Shown here: in pieces, positions 1 through 10,304 of the stretch
How positions within the stretch are numbered: the first letter of the stretch is position 1
Layout: the number at the start of each line of letters is the position of its first letter
Source of the DNA: Fragilaria crotonensis
Taxonomy: Eukaryota; Bacillariophyta; Fragilariophyceae; Fragilariales; Fragilariaceae
Length of the DNA: 27,327 nt
Assembly: GCA_022925895.1 (NCBI GenBank)
Contig: JAKSYS010000756.1
Coordinates: 1 to 27,327 of the forward strand
Direction of reading: 5' to 3'
Made by a program: the position numbers and the translations under genes
The notes under the pieces: model-generated
The model's database searches: none
The model's input: only the letters and a program-made list of their open reading frames with translations
Told to the model about the DNA's origin: nothing

Positions 1-291
1 CAAACAGCTAACTGGTAGAAGTTTTTCGTACAGTACGAGTACCATAGACTTGAATACATGAATAATGTGCGTGTTTCATGTATTGCGTAGCAGAGCCGCG
101 TTTACAACCCAGCAACTTTGTATCATTGTCACTTGATCTTCCTGCCCTTTGTTCAAACTCCCTTGTCGCTACTCGACCCAGGCTTTGCGGCGCACCTTAG
201 TGAGATAGCTTGAATTGAATCGAATAGCTGAAGACAGCAAAACCCATTGCTCACCTCTCGTAGACGAGTTACCACCGATCCACGCAGCAAT

Positions 292-1212
292 ATGGCTACG
301 GTTAGAACTATCAACGAAATCAAAGCCTCCCTGTCCAAGGAGTTGCCAGCCGATGACTTGTCAGATGATTCGGTTGAGCGATGTAAGGATATGTTCAGAC
401 GTCTAGACGAATGTCAAGTCGATCTGGAAATTCTTTCGAAAACGCTCATTGGTACTGTCGTGTCGAAATTTAAGACCCACGGCACTCTAGGACCCTTGGC
501 CAAGAATTTGGTAAAGAAATGGAAAAAGGCTGCTCGCGAAGCAGCAGATTCCTCAACCCCGTCAGCAACGAAAAAGGAAGCGCGACGAGAGGTTCATGCG
601 TCGACTGATAGCAAGGGGGGTCCCATCGCGATTTCGCCCCCTGAATGGGACGAACTGCCTCCGCTGCGTCAAAACATTGTCAAAAAGCTTCAATCCCTCT
701 TGGAGCTGTCCCGCGCGGAAATGGTGGAAGCCGGGGTGAGCCCAGAGGCCTTTCAGGATATGAGTGTTTCTTGCGCGACTGAAATTGAACTCGGCATTCA
801 GCATAAACATGGTAACGACCGAACTGGATATGGTGACAAGAGTCGATCACTCTGTTTCAACATGAAGAAGAATTCCGAGCTTCGGTCAAACTTGCTGATG
901 GGTTCCATCTCGGCAGACGAGTTGGTCGTCATGTCGAGCGAAGATCTGGCCACCTCGGCAAAAACAGAAGCCCGCAATGCCGAAGTTAAGAAATTGCGTG
1001 ATTCGAGGTTGTTGGATTGGGAACAGCAGAATGAAGGCAAGATTAACGAAATGTGCGGTATCAAGGGAGATTTGCTACAAGCTAGTTTGTTTACTTGCGG
1101 GCGCTGCAAGAGCGTCAAGACAACGTCGACGCAGAAGCAGACTAGATCGGCAGATGAGCCCATGACTGTGTTTGTTTTATGTCTGAATTGTGGTAAACGT
1201 TGGAAGTGCTGA
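292..1212 (+). CDS. TFIIS: Transcription elongation factor TFIIS
   Basis: Nuclear factor that rescues backtracked RNA polymerase II by stimulating its intrinsic transcript cleavage. The 306-residue product has the family's usual length and three parts. Residues 1-85 are a helical LW-like domain. Residues about 115-240 are the polymerase-binding helical domain. Residues 269-306 are the C-terminal zinc ribbon, with C269, C272, C297 and C300. The invariant acidic hairpin RSADEP lies at 285-290 (D288, E289), the pair that reaches into the polymerase active site. I chose the ATG at 292; the frame stays open 45 bases further upstream but only from a TTG codon. No intron is needed. The gene is convergent with the membrane-protein gene whose stop lies 44-51 bp beyond. 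Identity is very secure; the domain limits are approximate. Confidence 0.96.
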   Translation: MATVRTINEIKASLSKELPADDLSDDSVERCKDMFRRLDECQVDLEILSKTLIGTVVSKFKTHGTLGPLAKNLVKKWKKAAREAADSSTPSATKKEARREVHASTDSKGGPIAISPPEWDELPPLRQNIVKKLQSLLELSRAEMVEAGVSPEAFQDMSVSCATEIELGIQHKHGNDRTGYGDKSRSLCFNMKKNSELRSNLLMGSISADELVVMSSEDLATSAKTEARNAEVKKLRDSRLLDWEQQNEGKINEMCGIKGDLLQASLFTCGRCKSVKTTSTQKQTRSADEPMTVFVLCLNCGKRWKC

Positions 1213-1256
1213 GTTTGTTTTGTGGGGTAGTTCGTCACACATAGTTAAGTTACAAT

Positions 1257-2858
1257 CTAGGGGCTAAAGGTCAACACAATGCAATCCATTCTCAACACTT
1301 CCTCGAAAGGGACTTTGATGTTGAAGACTCGCTTCGAATTCATCCAATGCTTGTATCGTAAACACCTCCCTGTCAGCCGCCAGAGGGCCCTATTTGAAAA
1401 CGTCAGAAATGTCAGTGATTTGCACGTTTCCCCAAGTTTCGATCCCATGCCACCAACACGTACCGAAATAACTGACCAATTCTCGACATAACTATCCCAG
1501 AGTATCGACAGTGATTTACTGCTGTGCTCCGAACTGGCCCTCCTTTTCTGAATGGGATACTTGAATCGAATCTTCACACCCCGCTGCGTTGGATGCAACC
1601 GAGAAATGTCAATGTCTGACAGCGACTCCTCGTTCATCAAGTCTTGTGCGACATCGTCCTCGTCACACACAGACTTGGCATCATCAATTTTGTGAAAGAT
1701 GTAAAAGGCCCCGCCCACAACCCCTGCCATAATCGCACAGAACACGCAAACCACAATTGCAACCGTCACATAGGGCTGGCTGCCATCCTCTTTCGACTCA
1801 TCGTTCGACGCACCAACGGAGGGGTCCTGGTTGCTACTGGTCGGCGGAAGAATATCCAGGTACCAAAAGGCGGCGCTGGAGGCTTGCAGGCGAGTAAGCA
1901 ACTCCTTCGTGTGAGTCTCGAACGCATGACTGACAAACGAATCGAATGGTAAGGTGTCCAAAGTCACTTGGTGGATCGACCAACCCTCCCCAACAATCAT
2001 CAACTCCAATATGAGATCCTCCTGAGTCCCTAGACGGCGACTAATCGGTGTCACTAGCGTTTGATTGCATACTTGGACATCGGCAATGCCCAAAATCACA
2101 TTGTGAAGAAGTGGCAAATAATCCTGAAAAAAACCCTCTGCAATCGCTTCCACAGTGTCAAGTTCCTCGGCCGTAATGGTAGCAGAAATACCACCCAATG
2201 TTATGGTCATGTTTGCGTGATACAACTTAGATAACAATGGGATCGGTGAGCTCTCTACAATGGCTGGGTCCGGTGGTATGTGGTCGGCTATAGCTGTCGA
2301 AGGTGATATTGTTGAAGCCGAAGGGGGCATCGTAGGAAGCGTACTACCAGAATTGGGAGCTTCACTGCGAACATATGCCGTTCGATCAAAGATATCATTG
2401 GTGAGAATGTGCTTTGGCTCTGGCTCAAACCAAGCGGTGGCTGAGAAAACAGACCCAATCCTCCATTCATCGCTGAATATGCCCGCAAATTCTCGCGTGG
2501 ACAGCGCCTTGGTGAGTAGATCGAGAAAATCGGTGGTGGAATTGCTGTCCGATGTTGGAACACCCAGAAGAGTCCATGTTAATTGAAGAGAAGAAAATTC
2601 GAGCATGGCCTGAGATGCAACAGTTGCATCTTTCACACCATAGTAAGGATATAGCGCACGATTAAGAAATTCGGCCACGTCTTGTTCCAATGGATGAAAG
2701 CGCAACGGTGAAAGGAGCGTATTGCCGTGCAGGACTAAGTCCAACTTGGTCCTCCATGGTGGGACAGTCTCTCGAACAGAAGTCCCATCTGCCCAACGAA
2801 GCAACGCCAATGCGGCAACGATGCGCAACATGGTGGACCAAGTGCAAGGCACATTCAT
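1257..2858 (-). CDS. Secreted single-pass (type I) membrane protein, diatom-type, function unknown
   Basis: I do not recognise a named family. Read without splicing it is 533 residues: a hydrophobic signal peptide (about 1-25, from MNVPCTW); a first globular region (38-135); a Ser/Thr/Pro-rich linker (165-205); a second similar region (213-330); one transmembrane helix (about 363-388, followed by FHK); and a cytoplasmic tail. The two globular regions share a pattern of a hydrophobic core followed by F..xF. A probable 74-nt intron at 1390-1463 (GTACGT donor, AATAG acceptor) would replace the last part. The spliced protein has 506 residues and stops at 1264, with a tail containing ALDEFEAS and ending in CVDL. 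I favour the spliced form because its tail looks more like ordinary protein, but only RNA can decide. The gene at 13989-14971 has a similar layout. The start could also be Met10. Confidence 0.8.
   Translation of the reverse strand: MNVPCTWSTMLRIVAALALLRWADGTSVRETVPPWRTKLDLVLHGNTLLSPLRFHPLEQDVAEFLNRALYPYYGVKDATVASQAMLEFSSLQLTWTLLGVPTSDSNSTTDFLDLLTKALSTREFAGIFSDEWRIGSVFSATAWFEPEPKHILTNDIFDRTAYVRSEAPNSGSTLPTMPPSASTISPSTAIADHIPPDPAIVESSPIPLLSKLYHANMTITLGGISATITAEELDTVEAIAEGFFQDYLPLLHNVILGIADVQVCNQTLVTPISRRLGTQEDLILELMIVGEGWSIHQVTLDTLPFDSFVSHAFETHTKELLTRLQASSAAFWYLDILPPTSSNQDPSVGASNDESKEDGSQPYVTVAIVVCVFCAIMAGVVGGAFYIFHKIDDAKSVCDEDDVAQDLMNEESLSDIDISRLHPTQRGVKIRFKYPIQKRRASSEHSSKSLSILWDSYVENWSVISVRVGGMGSKLGETCKSLTFLTFSNRALWRLTGRCLRYKHWMNSKRVFNIKVPFEEVLRMDCIVLTFSP
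1390..1463 (-). other. Probable 74-nt intron near the 3' end of the membrane-protein gene
   Basis: On the minus strand this stretch begins with GTACGT and ends with AATAG. Removing it joins two phase-0 exons (1464-2858 and 1264-1389) and leaves an open frame of 506 codons. The reading frame is also open when the stretch is retained, ending instead at 1257. A GTACGT donor is also used in the mitochondrial carrier gene in this window. Confidence 0.55.
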
Positions 2859-4352
2859 GTTTCCAACGTTCAGTATATTGTGACTGTTTGTGAAGTAAAT
2901 CTGATGCTAAAGCCACGTGGGAGTACATGCATCCACGGAAAGTGCAGGATTTTTCAACAGCAACAATCATGTTTTGATGGTAGTGCGATGCTGAAAATGT
3001 TAATGTTGTCGCCGTTCCTACGAACCGATTTGGGATTCCGTTCATTTTTTTGGTGATGAAACTGAAGATCAGAATTCAGGATTTATTACTCATTCTCATT
3101 CTCGATTAGAAACCGGAATATGCGCACAGACCACTAACGGGCTCATTGTCACTATCAAACAAGGCATGTCTGGCGAAGTCAAGATAAATCAAGTCATCGT
3201 TTCGTTGCACTCCATCAGAGTGGTACTAGTACTAATACTTCGTACTACTGGTATGGGGAACACTGCAGTGGGAGTACGTGTGTACTGGATACTGGAGTAT
3301 GCTCAACTGCTGCTTGATATACCAGTACAATACCAGGTATGTACTACCGTAAATTGCGTAGTTTAAACTCTAGCGGTGTTTAAGCTTTTTCGACGGAATT
3401 TCGACGGAATCTTATGTACACCCTCCGTACGACCAAAAACTCACTCTTTCCATTTAGAATGGAGAAAATCTGGCATTTAACCGAAACGTCAGGTCATTCG
3501 AAAAGAGCGAAACAAGAGGTTTATTTGGCTCTATAACATCAAATACAGGCGGATGAGTTTGAATCTTCATTTTTTCGTTTTTGAGCGTACATCGAAAAAA
3601 GTCATTTTACGGTGAATAAGCTTTTTGGATGACCGAAACTGTACATTCCCCGAAGTTTAAACTACGCAATTTACGGTAGTACATACCTGGTATTGTACTG
3701 GTATATCATCCAGCACAGAAGTATGCAGCTGCGTAATGCTCCGGCGAGTGCCGGTTGCCGGTACTCCAGTAGACACACTTTGCACGACGTGCAGTACCGG
3801 TTTTATTTATATAGCGGTACGCTGTGTGCGAGTACCAATAGGAACATATAAACCAGCATAGCAGTTGCATCTTTTACGCCAGTAAAGGAAGTACGCTACC
3901 GGTATTACCAAATGTTGGTACCAGGTCTACTACCATGAACATCGTACCATGCACGGTATGTACGGAGTACTAGGCTCTACGGATGCTTACGTGGGTCCTG
4001 GATTATCGTGTTTGGCGGCGTCGCACGACATGAATCGCTTCGTGCTTGACTGACGGCATCAAATACGGATGCCGCATTGTTATAATATATATTATCGTAT
4101 ATATTACAAATAGAATAACAGTTTTCTGTCGCCCACTCGTGACGCTGTTGATTTACCGTTGCAAGCGCCCGCCAGCCCGAAAACATGATTCGAATTTAAA
4201 CTGACAGTACGCATACCCCCTCTCATCTTTTTTGGTTGAAAAAGCGGCGTCGGCAAACTCTCAACTTCTCTACTAGTAGAGTGTCGCCCTTTATCAAGTG
4301 ACGAGGACCCACTCACACTCGCTCCCTCTCTTCTCTCTCTCATCCCCACTCG
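2859..4352. other. Divergent intergenic region with GTAC clusters and an inverted-repeat element
   Basis: This 1.5-kb space lies between the start codons of the membrane protein (minus strand) and the kinesin (plus strand), so it should hold both promoters. I see no convincing gene. GTAC palindromes are dense at about 3220-3345 and 3680-3970. The element at 3316-3707 sits in the middle. An AT-rich tract at about 4078-4112 and a pyrimidine-rich stretch at 4318-4350 precede the kinesin start. Confidence 0.7.
3316..3707. repeat. Element with perfect 54-bp terminal inverted repeats
   Basis: Bases 3316-3369 and 3654-3707 are exact reverse complements over all 54 positions, starting GATATACCAG and ending TTTAAACT. 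They flank 284 bp with no coding frame. The size (392 bp) and non-coding nature resemble a miniature inverted-repeat transposable element or a foldback element. I could not see a clear target-site duplication. The perfect arms suggest a recent origin or gene conversion between them. Confidence 0.85.
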
Positions 4353-7300
4353 ATGAACCACTCAGTCTCATCCCCCATTTATCCTCGCCGTATCATTGTC
4401 AGTCTAGACGAAACGGGATATAGAGACCTGGTGGACGAAAACACGGCGCGAGTCGCTCCAAATAACCCGGATATTTCTCCAGACGTTGCTGCCAGCACTC
4501 CTCTTGGTACGCACAAAACTCTGGCTTTCTCGCGCGGAGGACCCTCCAGCAGCCCCGTCAATCACAACCGTATTCCTGCATCACGAATGCCACACGGAGG
4601 CGACGGGGACCCCGGTCGAAGTGCGTTGGCGCCCCGAACATCAGAAGCTATCAATGGTTCGATTTTAGAGAAAAAGTATGCTACCACCAAACCCTTCGTA
4701 AACAACGCCATGACTAGCATGCCCCCTTTGTCAGAAGGGCCTCGATGGCGAGGTGGATCGACCCCTCCTCGACCAAATACAACTCAACAAACACTTCGCC
4801 CTTTCGACGCGGATCGTCCTCGAATCCCCAAGCATACTCGAGATACTACTCTGTCGCCTAAAATACGAGCGTCCTCCTCGAGCATTGCAAGCCAGAAGAG
4901 CGCGAGGTCTGCGCCTGTCCAACTGCCCCCACCAGACTGGCAATGGGACCCCGAATCGCAAGAGCAGGCCCTTTTCGAACAACGACTCTGCGAAGACGCG
5001 TATGGAGTGGCTGTACGAAAGATTAATCAGAATGGAAAAGCACAACTCAGATATGTGAAATGTATAGCACTCACGGCGACCGATGACGACAATGGATCTT
5101 CCTCCAAATCAGTTTCGAGTTTGGTGCGGACCTTTTCCTTACGATCCCGGGACAAGCGCAGGACAGAAAATGACGACAATTCCGATACGGACAAGTTATT
5201 GTCGGATGTTCCACGCAAGGCCCTAGTATGGGGCAAGAAGAAGGACCACACGTTGGCGATTGACCAGTTTGTGGCGGTACGCATCGGCAAAACCACGGAT
5301 CGGACTAGACGAAACCCGCAGCCGCCATCTCGCTTGTTGAGTCTCATCACCAAGGATGGATCTCTCGACATTGAGGCGCCGACTCGATTAGACCGAGACA
5401 AGTTCGCAGGCGCTTTCGCTCGATTTTTGAGAGTGCCCTTGGAGATGTCACCATCCGCCGAAGGTATGTAACCCGTTTCAATTTTCGTGGCTGGTCTAAA
5501 AGGTTGGTAGCTCACACGCGTGTTTTGATCCGCAGCCACACGACCAACCATGTCAGCAGCAGTGTCGGTACCAGATTTAGAAGTTATAGGCATCGCACCA
5601 GACGTTCGACGAAGGACATCAGTATCGCCAAGTACCAGAAGGTCGGGCTTCGATGAAGGGATCCCACCCGCAGATGATCTTGAAGCCATGCCCTTGTCTA
5701 GAAATGCCTCGGACGATGAAGGTGGTTTCGATGTGGCGAGGTCTCAAAACGCATCGTCGTCTGCTACGAGTAATGTGTTGCAAGGCAAGGAATTCATCGC
5801 CTCAGGCCCAGTAGTTAGTGGGTTCAGCCCCGATTTGTTTAAAGCGAAAGATGACAAATCGGTTGTTTCGTCCCTCACTGGAGGCAATTACGATCAGGAC
5901 ATTGTGGAAGAGCTGCACCATGCCCTAGAGGGACTGAAAATGGAACTGGCTGAAAGCAGAGCGGAGGCTTCGCGAGCCGTCAAGGTCGCGGAACAGGCGA
6001 TCCAGAGCGCTGAAAACAGCAATAGCAAGGACTGGAACAGCACGGTCACCCACAAAGCTGCCGAGGCAGCGGCGCTGGCGCAGAAAAGATCTGCTGAAGC
6101 GATGGCGAAGCAACGACTAGCTGAGGAGCGCCTTGCCGGAGAACGCAAGAATGCTGTCTTTTGGCGCAAGCAAGCTGAAGCAGCCGAAGAGGAAGCAGGT
6201 GTCCTGCAGACACGCGCTGCTGCTGCTGAGGTGCAGCGAGCATCTATGTACGAGGAACTGCAATGTGAACGCCAGCGTACGCTGGAACTGATTGAGACCT
6301 TGAAGAAAAGATTTGATTCGGCCGACGTTTACCAACGTGAGGCTTTGGAAGCCGCGATGGAACGCAATCATGTTTTAGAGATTGAGCTGTCTAGCATCCG
6401 GCGGGATCTGAATTCAAAAGTTCACGCGTCGAAAGCGGATGATCAACTGTAAGTTTTTACTCTTATTCTCTATGTTTCTGGCGCTCTTGATCCTAACTTT
6501 TGCTATCCAAAGTGTCGATGCACATCAACACGGATCACTTCGAAGGAAGCTCACATCGTTAGGGAAAACCAAGAAGCGAAGTCAGGATTCAGGAGACACG
6601 TTATCTCTTTTGTCTATCGACTCAAAATCCTCAGATGCATTTGCGACCTCGGACGCGCTGGTGACTCCGGACTCCTTGCCTGTCGAAGATGTCCTAAAGC
6701 TTCATGCCGAGTTTACAGCCATCAGGCTTCAATTTGAATTGCTGAAGCGCACCACGTCTGATGAACTCAAAACTTTACCTGAGACGACAGAACTGTTTGC
6801 CTCGCAGACGAGTGCAGCACTCGTGACATCTCAAAACGAAGTTGCCCGACTGCAGCAGCGACTTGCTCTTGAGAGCAGCACTAGAAGGAAGTTATTGCAT
6901 GAGGTTCAAGACTTGCGCGGGACTGTGCGGGTCTATTGTCGTCCACGATCTTTTGAACAACACGGGACAAGCTCATTAGGTGGCGCTCTGTCGTTACCGT
7001 CTAGTGAGATCCTTGTCTTGCACCGAGAGCGTCTACCGTCGTCCACCGATACTACTCCCCTATCCTTTGAGTTTGATCGCATCTTTCCCCCCGACACGGA
7101 TCAGAGGGAAGTCTATTCTGAAATCGATGAGCTTATTCTTTGTGCCCTGGACGGTTTCAAAGTATGTTTAATGGCGTATGGTCAGAGTGGAACTGGGAAA
7201 ACCTACACGATGCTTGGCGACGTTCGCTACGCTCATGATGGTTCCGTTGACATTGCCAATTTCGGTATTCACCTTCTTGGACTCGACCAGCTTTTCAGCG

Positions 7301-8118
7301 TGTCCAAACAGCGACGTGACCGCTTCGAAGATCGCTTCACCTTAAGTATCGTCGAAGTTAATGGTGAGAAACTCTGCGACTTGATTTCCGGCACCGCGTT
7401 TGGAGAAGCTCGCGGCATGGAATCCGCGGCGTCCACCGAACGTAAGAGCAGCAAGTCATCAAGGCGAAGTGAGGATGAAGCATATTCCCAAATGTCATCC
7501 AAATCTCGAAAACTGGAGATTCGAACAAACGGTGACGGTGAGACCGTCGTTCAAGGCGCAGTAGCAGCAAACATATCGAGTCTTGACGACGCCTATGAGT
7601 TATGGAAACAAGTCTTGAGTCTACGTGCTAGCCGCGTAAAGGAAATTGGCGCCGATCTTGAGTCGCACGACATTGCAAGTCACCTGATTGCGACACTTCG
7701 AGTGGTTTCAACCAACATCGCAACTGGCATAGGAACGCACGGAAAGATTCAATTTGTGGATTTTGCCGGTGCTGATCTGATTAGAAGCTCCAGTAAGCCC
7801 AAAAGTACCAAAGGAAACGAAGATGTCCTTGTTCCAGTTGGGAACAACTTTGAATGGAGGTTTGCCAATAAGTCATTGTCCACCTTTCTTGAGGTTGTTT
7901 CGGCACGAACACAGTTCGTCCGCAGCGTCCCATACAGAAACTCGACCGTCACGCACCTTTTGCAGGATGCGTTAGAAGGAGACACAAAGGTCATGATGTT
8001 GCTTTGCGTCAGTTCAGACCCAAAGGACGTTCAGCAGACAGCAAGCGCCCTCCGACTTGCCTCGAAGATCAAGAAGGTTGTGATTGGGAAAGCGACGAAA
8101 CATGCAATTCAATCATGA
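4353..8118 (+). CDS. C-terminal-motor kinesin (kinesin-14-like) with PH-like N terminus
   Basis: Microtubule motor-family protein of 1209 residues from three exons: 4353-5463, 5536-6448 and 6513-8118. The introns are 72 nt (GTATGT...CCGCAG) and 64 nt (GTAAGT...CCAAAG), and the joined frame is open throughout. In order it has a Ser/Pro-rich disordered start, a PH-like fold (about 190-365, ending in the helix RDKFAGAFARFL), a coiled coil (about 490-667) and a kinesin motor (about 808-1203) after a neck. LRGTVRVYC fits kinesin-14. The P-loop GQSGTGKT is at 898-905 and VPYRNSTVTHLLQD is retained. Switch I, normally NxxSSRSH, is degenerate (DIASH at 1061-1065), and switch II is DFAGAD at 1091-1096 instead of DLAGSE. 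ATP hydrolysis may therefore be weak or lost. The PH-like call is from the predicted pattern only. Confidence 0.92.
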
Positions 8119-9128
8119 ATCCACTAGATTTCAACAACCCAAAATTTTCAGGTGAAGCATAGCGGATTCTTTACTAGTAGAAGTGGCATCCAGGCAAATG
8201 GTTGTATAGTTATATCTGCAGTATACACTGATGGAACCTCATTCAGATTTCGCATCGGAGAGTTTGACTTTATGGAGGCCTTCATGTCTTGTTTGCAGCA
8301 TTTAATATAGAGACGACTAGTAAGTAGATGTCACGAACATGCAGTATCCACTGATGGAACCTCATGCAGGAGAGTTTGACGCTATGAAGGCCTTCATGTC
8401 TTGTTTGCCACTTGCAGTATAGAGATGACTTGTTCGTGGATGCTACCATAAATATCTGTCTTCAGTGTCGCGAGAGACTTTTGAGAACAAATAAGGAGCG
8501 TGGGATCTACTCCGAAGTACTGCACACCCTACATTCATATCCGTGAATGTACTTCAATCACGCAACATGTTTGCACCTGAGGAAAGGGCTTAGTACGTAG
8601 ATCCGGTTGAAGTTTCAAGCAAACCAGTATAAATATAACCAAGAAAAATCGGATAATTGCCTAATGGTATGGATCAGATACTATTGTGAAGTGCGGCGCC
8701 GCAAAACTCGTACCTACAATGGAGGCCACAATCCCTGCACGATGAACAGGAACGCCAACTCTAATCCACAGGATTTCCTGAAATTGTCTTGTGGAGCTGC
8801 AGAGGGAGAGACCTTTTGTTTCCGCTGAAAGAATTCGCGGCCTTATGACTTATGACAGATCTAAATTTCCTTTCACCGAATCAGATCATACATCCCATGA
8901 CGCCCGCGGTCGCAACACACGGGTTGGATGCTTGGGCTTAACGCTGGTGTTCGGTCGGAAAAAGTGCTCCGATAGATTTCGACGAGTTTCGACAATCACG
9001 GCACAGAAATCGCAAGATTTCTTCGAAGGCAATCTTGCTGAAGTTGAGAATTGTGACGATGCGGACGGCTCGCACTGAAGGTCAAAAGTGGGGACCAAGA
9101 TTCTAAACGTCCTACGATCAACCTGTGT
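8119..9128. other. Convergent intergenic region without a recognised gene
   Basis: This 1-kb space separates the ends of the kinesin and WRAP53-like genes. It holds the direct repeat at 8217-8443. Short open frames at 8607-9078 lack good ATG starts and any recognisable motif. GTAC is at about background level here (about four copies), unlike in the divergent spaces. Confidence 0.6.
8217..8443. repeat. Imperfect direct repeat, two copies with 123-bp offset
   Basis: Copy 1 begins at 8217 and copy 2 at 8340, both with TGCAGTAT[A/C]CACTGATGG. Both then contain GGAGAGTTTGAC and GGCCTTCATGTCTTGTTTGC, and end with a related ATAGAGA[C/T]GACT. Copy 2 lacks about a dozen bases near the start that copy 1 has. 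It lies just downstream of the kinesin stop, so it may fall within the 3' UTR. No coding role is visible. Confidence 0.8.
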
Positions 9129-10304
9129 TTAACATTGAACGGCGATCGAACCATGAGGCTGGCGACGACGCCACAACTCTATTCCGCCTTTACAAACCAT
9201 TTGCTCGTCATCGAAAGTTCGTTCTCCCAGACTCACTGCCATAAAGTCTGAATGGATAGTTACGCCGTTCACAACATCCGGAACTGCAATAGTTTCCACT
9301 AAGTCGCTACTGGCGACATCATAGACCTTGACACACTTGTCGCGATCACCAACGTACAACCTTTCCTCGTGGACTTGGAACCCCATTCGTTGATTCGTAT
9401 TGTGGTTCACAGCATAGCTCTTGACTCCAGATATCGGCCGGATCGCGTCATTTGGGCACGTCATCATACGGATGTCCCACTGTAGCACTGCATCCGATTT
9501 GCGAGATGCGCTTAGCAGGGTGTGGTCGTCATGACAAAAGTGCAGTTGCGTAACTCCTGTCTGGGCACGTTTTTGAAACCATCGCGACCTGGCATGTGAA
9601 AAAATATCCTCATCGTCGTCGACACTAGCGAATCGCTTGACTATTTTGCCATGGCCTACCACAGAGATCCCCCCATGCAGTACCACAGACACTTCGTTGT
9701 CTCCAGACAAACGAGTATCGTACAGGTATATCGATCCTGGGGAATACGTCCCCACTGCCAAAATGTTGGAGGAGCTTGCAGCACAAGCTATAGAAGAAAC
9801 CAATCCCTTCTGCCCATCTTGACTTCGTCTAGTCTTTCCTAGTTTGTAACAGCAGAGACTCTCCTTGCCTGGTCTTGCAACGTCAAATATTTGAATGAAG
9901 CGATCCATTGAAAACCCTCCACATATAAGTCTCGACCCAGAGGGATCAAATTTTCCAATGAGAGGCGAGATCGGTTCATCTCGTTCCGAGTTATAGGGAG
10001 AGTAGGTCGCTCGAACCGTTCCTGTATAGGCATCGTATAGATGGACTGGTTGTTCACGACTTGTCCCTACGAAGCAGCACGTGCTGGGATTTTGAGAATC
10101 CATATGAGGATACCAATCAAAGCTTTGCACAACATCACCGGCCTTGCACGTCAGGGCGGCTTTCCATGATGATCCCACAAGGCTGGTATTGTAAAGTCTC
10201 AACTCATCTCGGACTGAAGTCAGAACACACAGACCGTCGGGAGAGAATCGAACTCCGCCAGGAATGTCTCCGTTGATATCAATGGTGGATGAAACAACCT
10301 CCAT
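9129..10304 (-). CDS. WRAP53: WD40 protein of the WRAP53/TCAB1 family
   Basis: Homologue of the telomerase Cajal body protein, which binds CAB-box RNAs (scaRNAs and telomerase RNA) in the nucleus. The 391-residue protein is a single beta-propeller and lacks the long N-terminal extension of animal members. Family-specific stretches, not just generic WD repeats, support the call: GVRFSPDGLCVLTS (17-30), FDWYPHMDSQNP (62-73), TSREQPVHLYDAYTG (81-95) followed by RATYSPYNSERDE, FDVARPGK (140-147), SASRKSDAVLQWDIR (265-279) and NQRMGF (304-309). The start ATG at 10304 leads straight into the first blade. No intron is needed. It is divergent from the MaoC-like gene with a GTAC-rich space between them. 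The RNA-binding role is known for the family and inferred here. Confidence 0.9.
   Translation of the reverse strand: MEVVSSTIDINGDIPGGVRFSPDGLCVLTSVRDELRLYNTSLVGSSWKAALTCKAGDVVQSFDWYPHMDSQNPSTCCFVGTSREQPVHLYDAYTGTVRATYSPYNSERDEPISPLIGKFDPSGSRLICGGFSMDRFIQIFDVARPGKESLCCYKLGKTRRSQDGQKGLVSSIACAASSSNILAVGTYSPGSIYLYDTRLSGDNEVSVVLHGGISVVGHGKIVKRFASVDDDEDIFSHARSRWFQKRAQTGVTQLHFCHDDHTLLSASRKSDAVLQWDIRMMTCPNDAIRPISGVKSYAVNHNTNQRMGFQVHEERLYVGDRDKCVKVYDVASSDLVETIAVPDVVNGVTIHSDFMAVSLGERTFDDEQMVCKGGIELWRRRQPHGSIAVQC

Noticed and set aside
247-291. Upstream extension of TFIIS
   Set aside because: It begins with TTG rather than ATG, and the family N terminus starts naturally at the ATG at 292.
798-1238. 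A 146-codon minus-strand open frame
   Set aside because: Antisense to the TFIIS zinc ribbon and central domain; no motif.
5027-5689. A 220-codon minus-strand open frame
   Set aside because: Antisense to the kinesin exons and intron 1, with no recognisable domain; the plus-strand reading is clearly the gene.
8791-9078. Possible small gene between the kinesin and WRAP53-like genes
   Set aside because: It starts with GTG, is short, has no motif and overlaps an opposite-strand frame of equal length.
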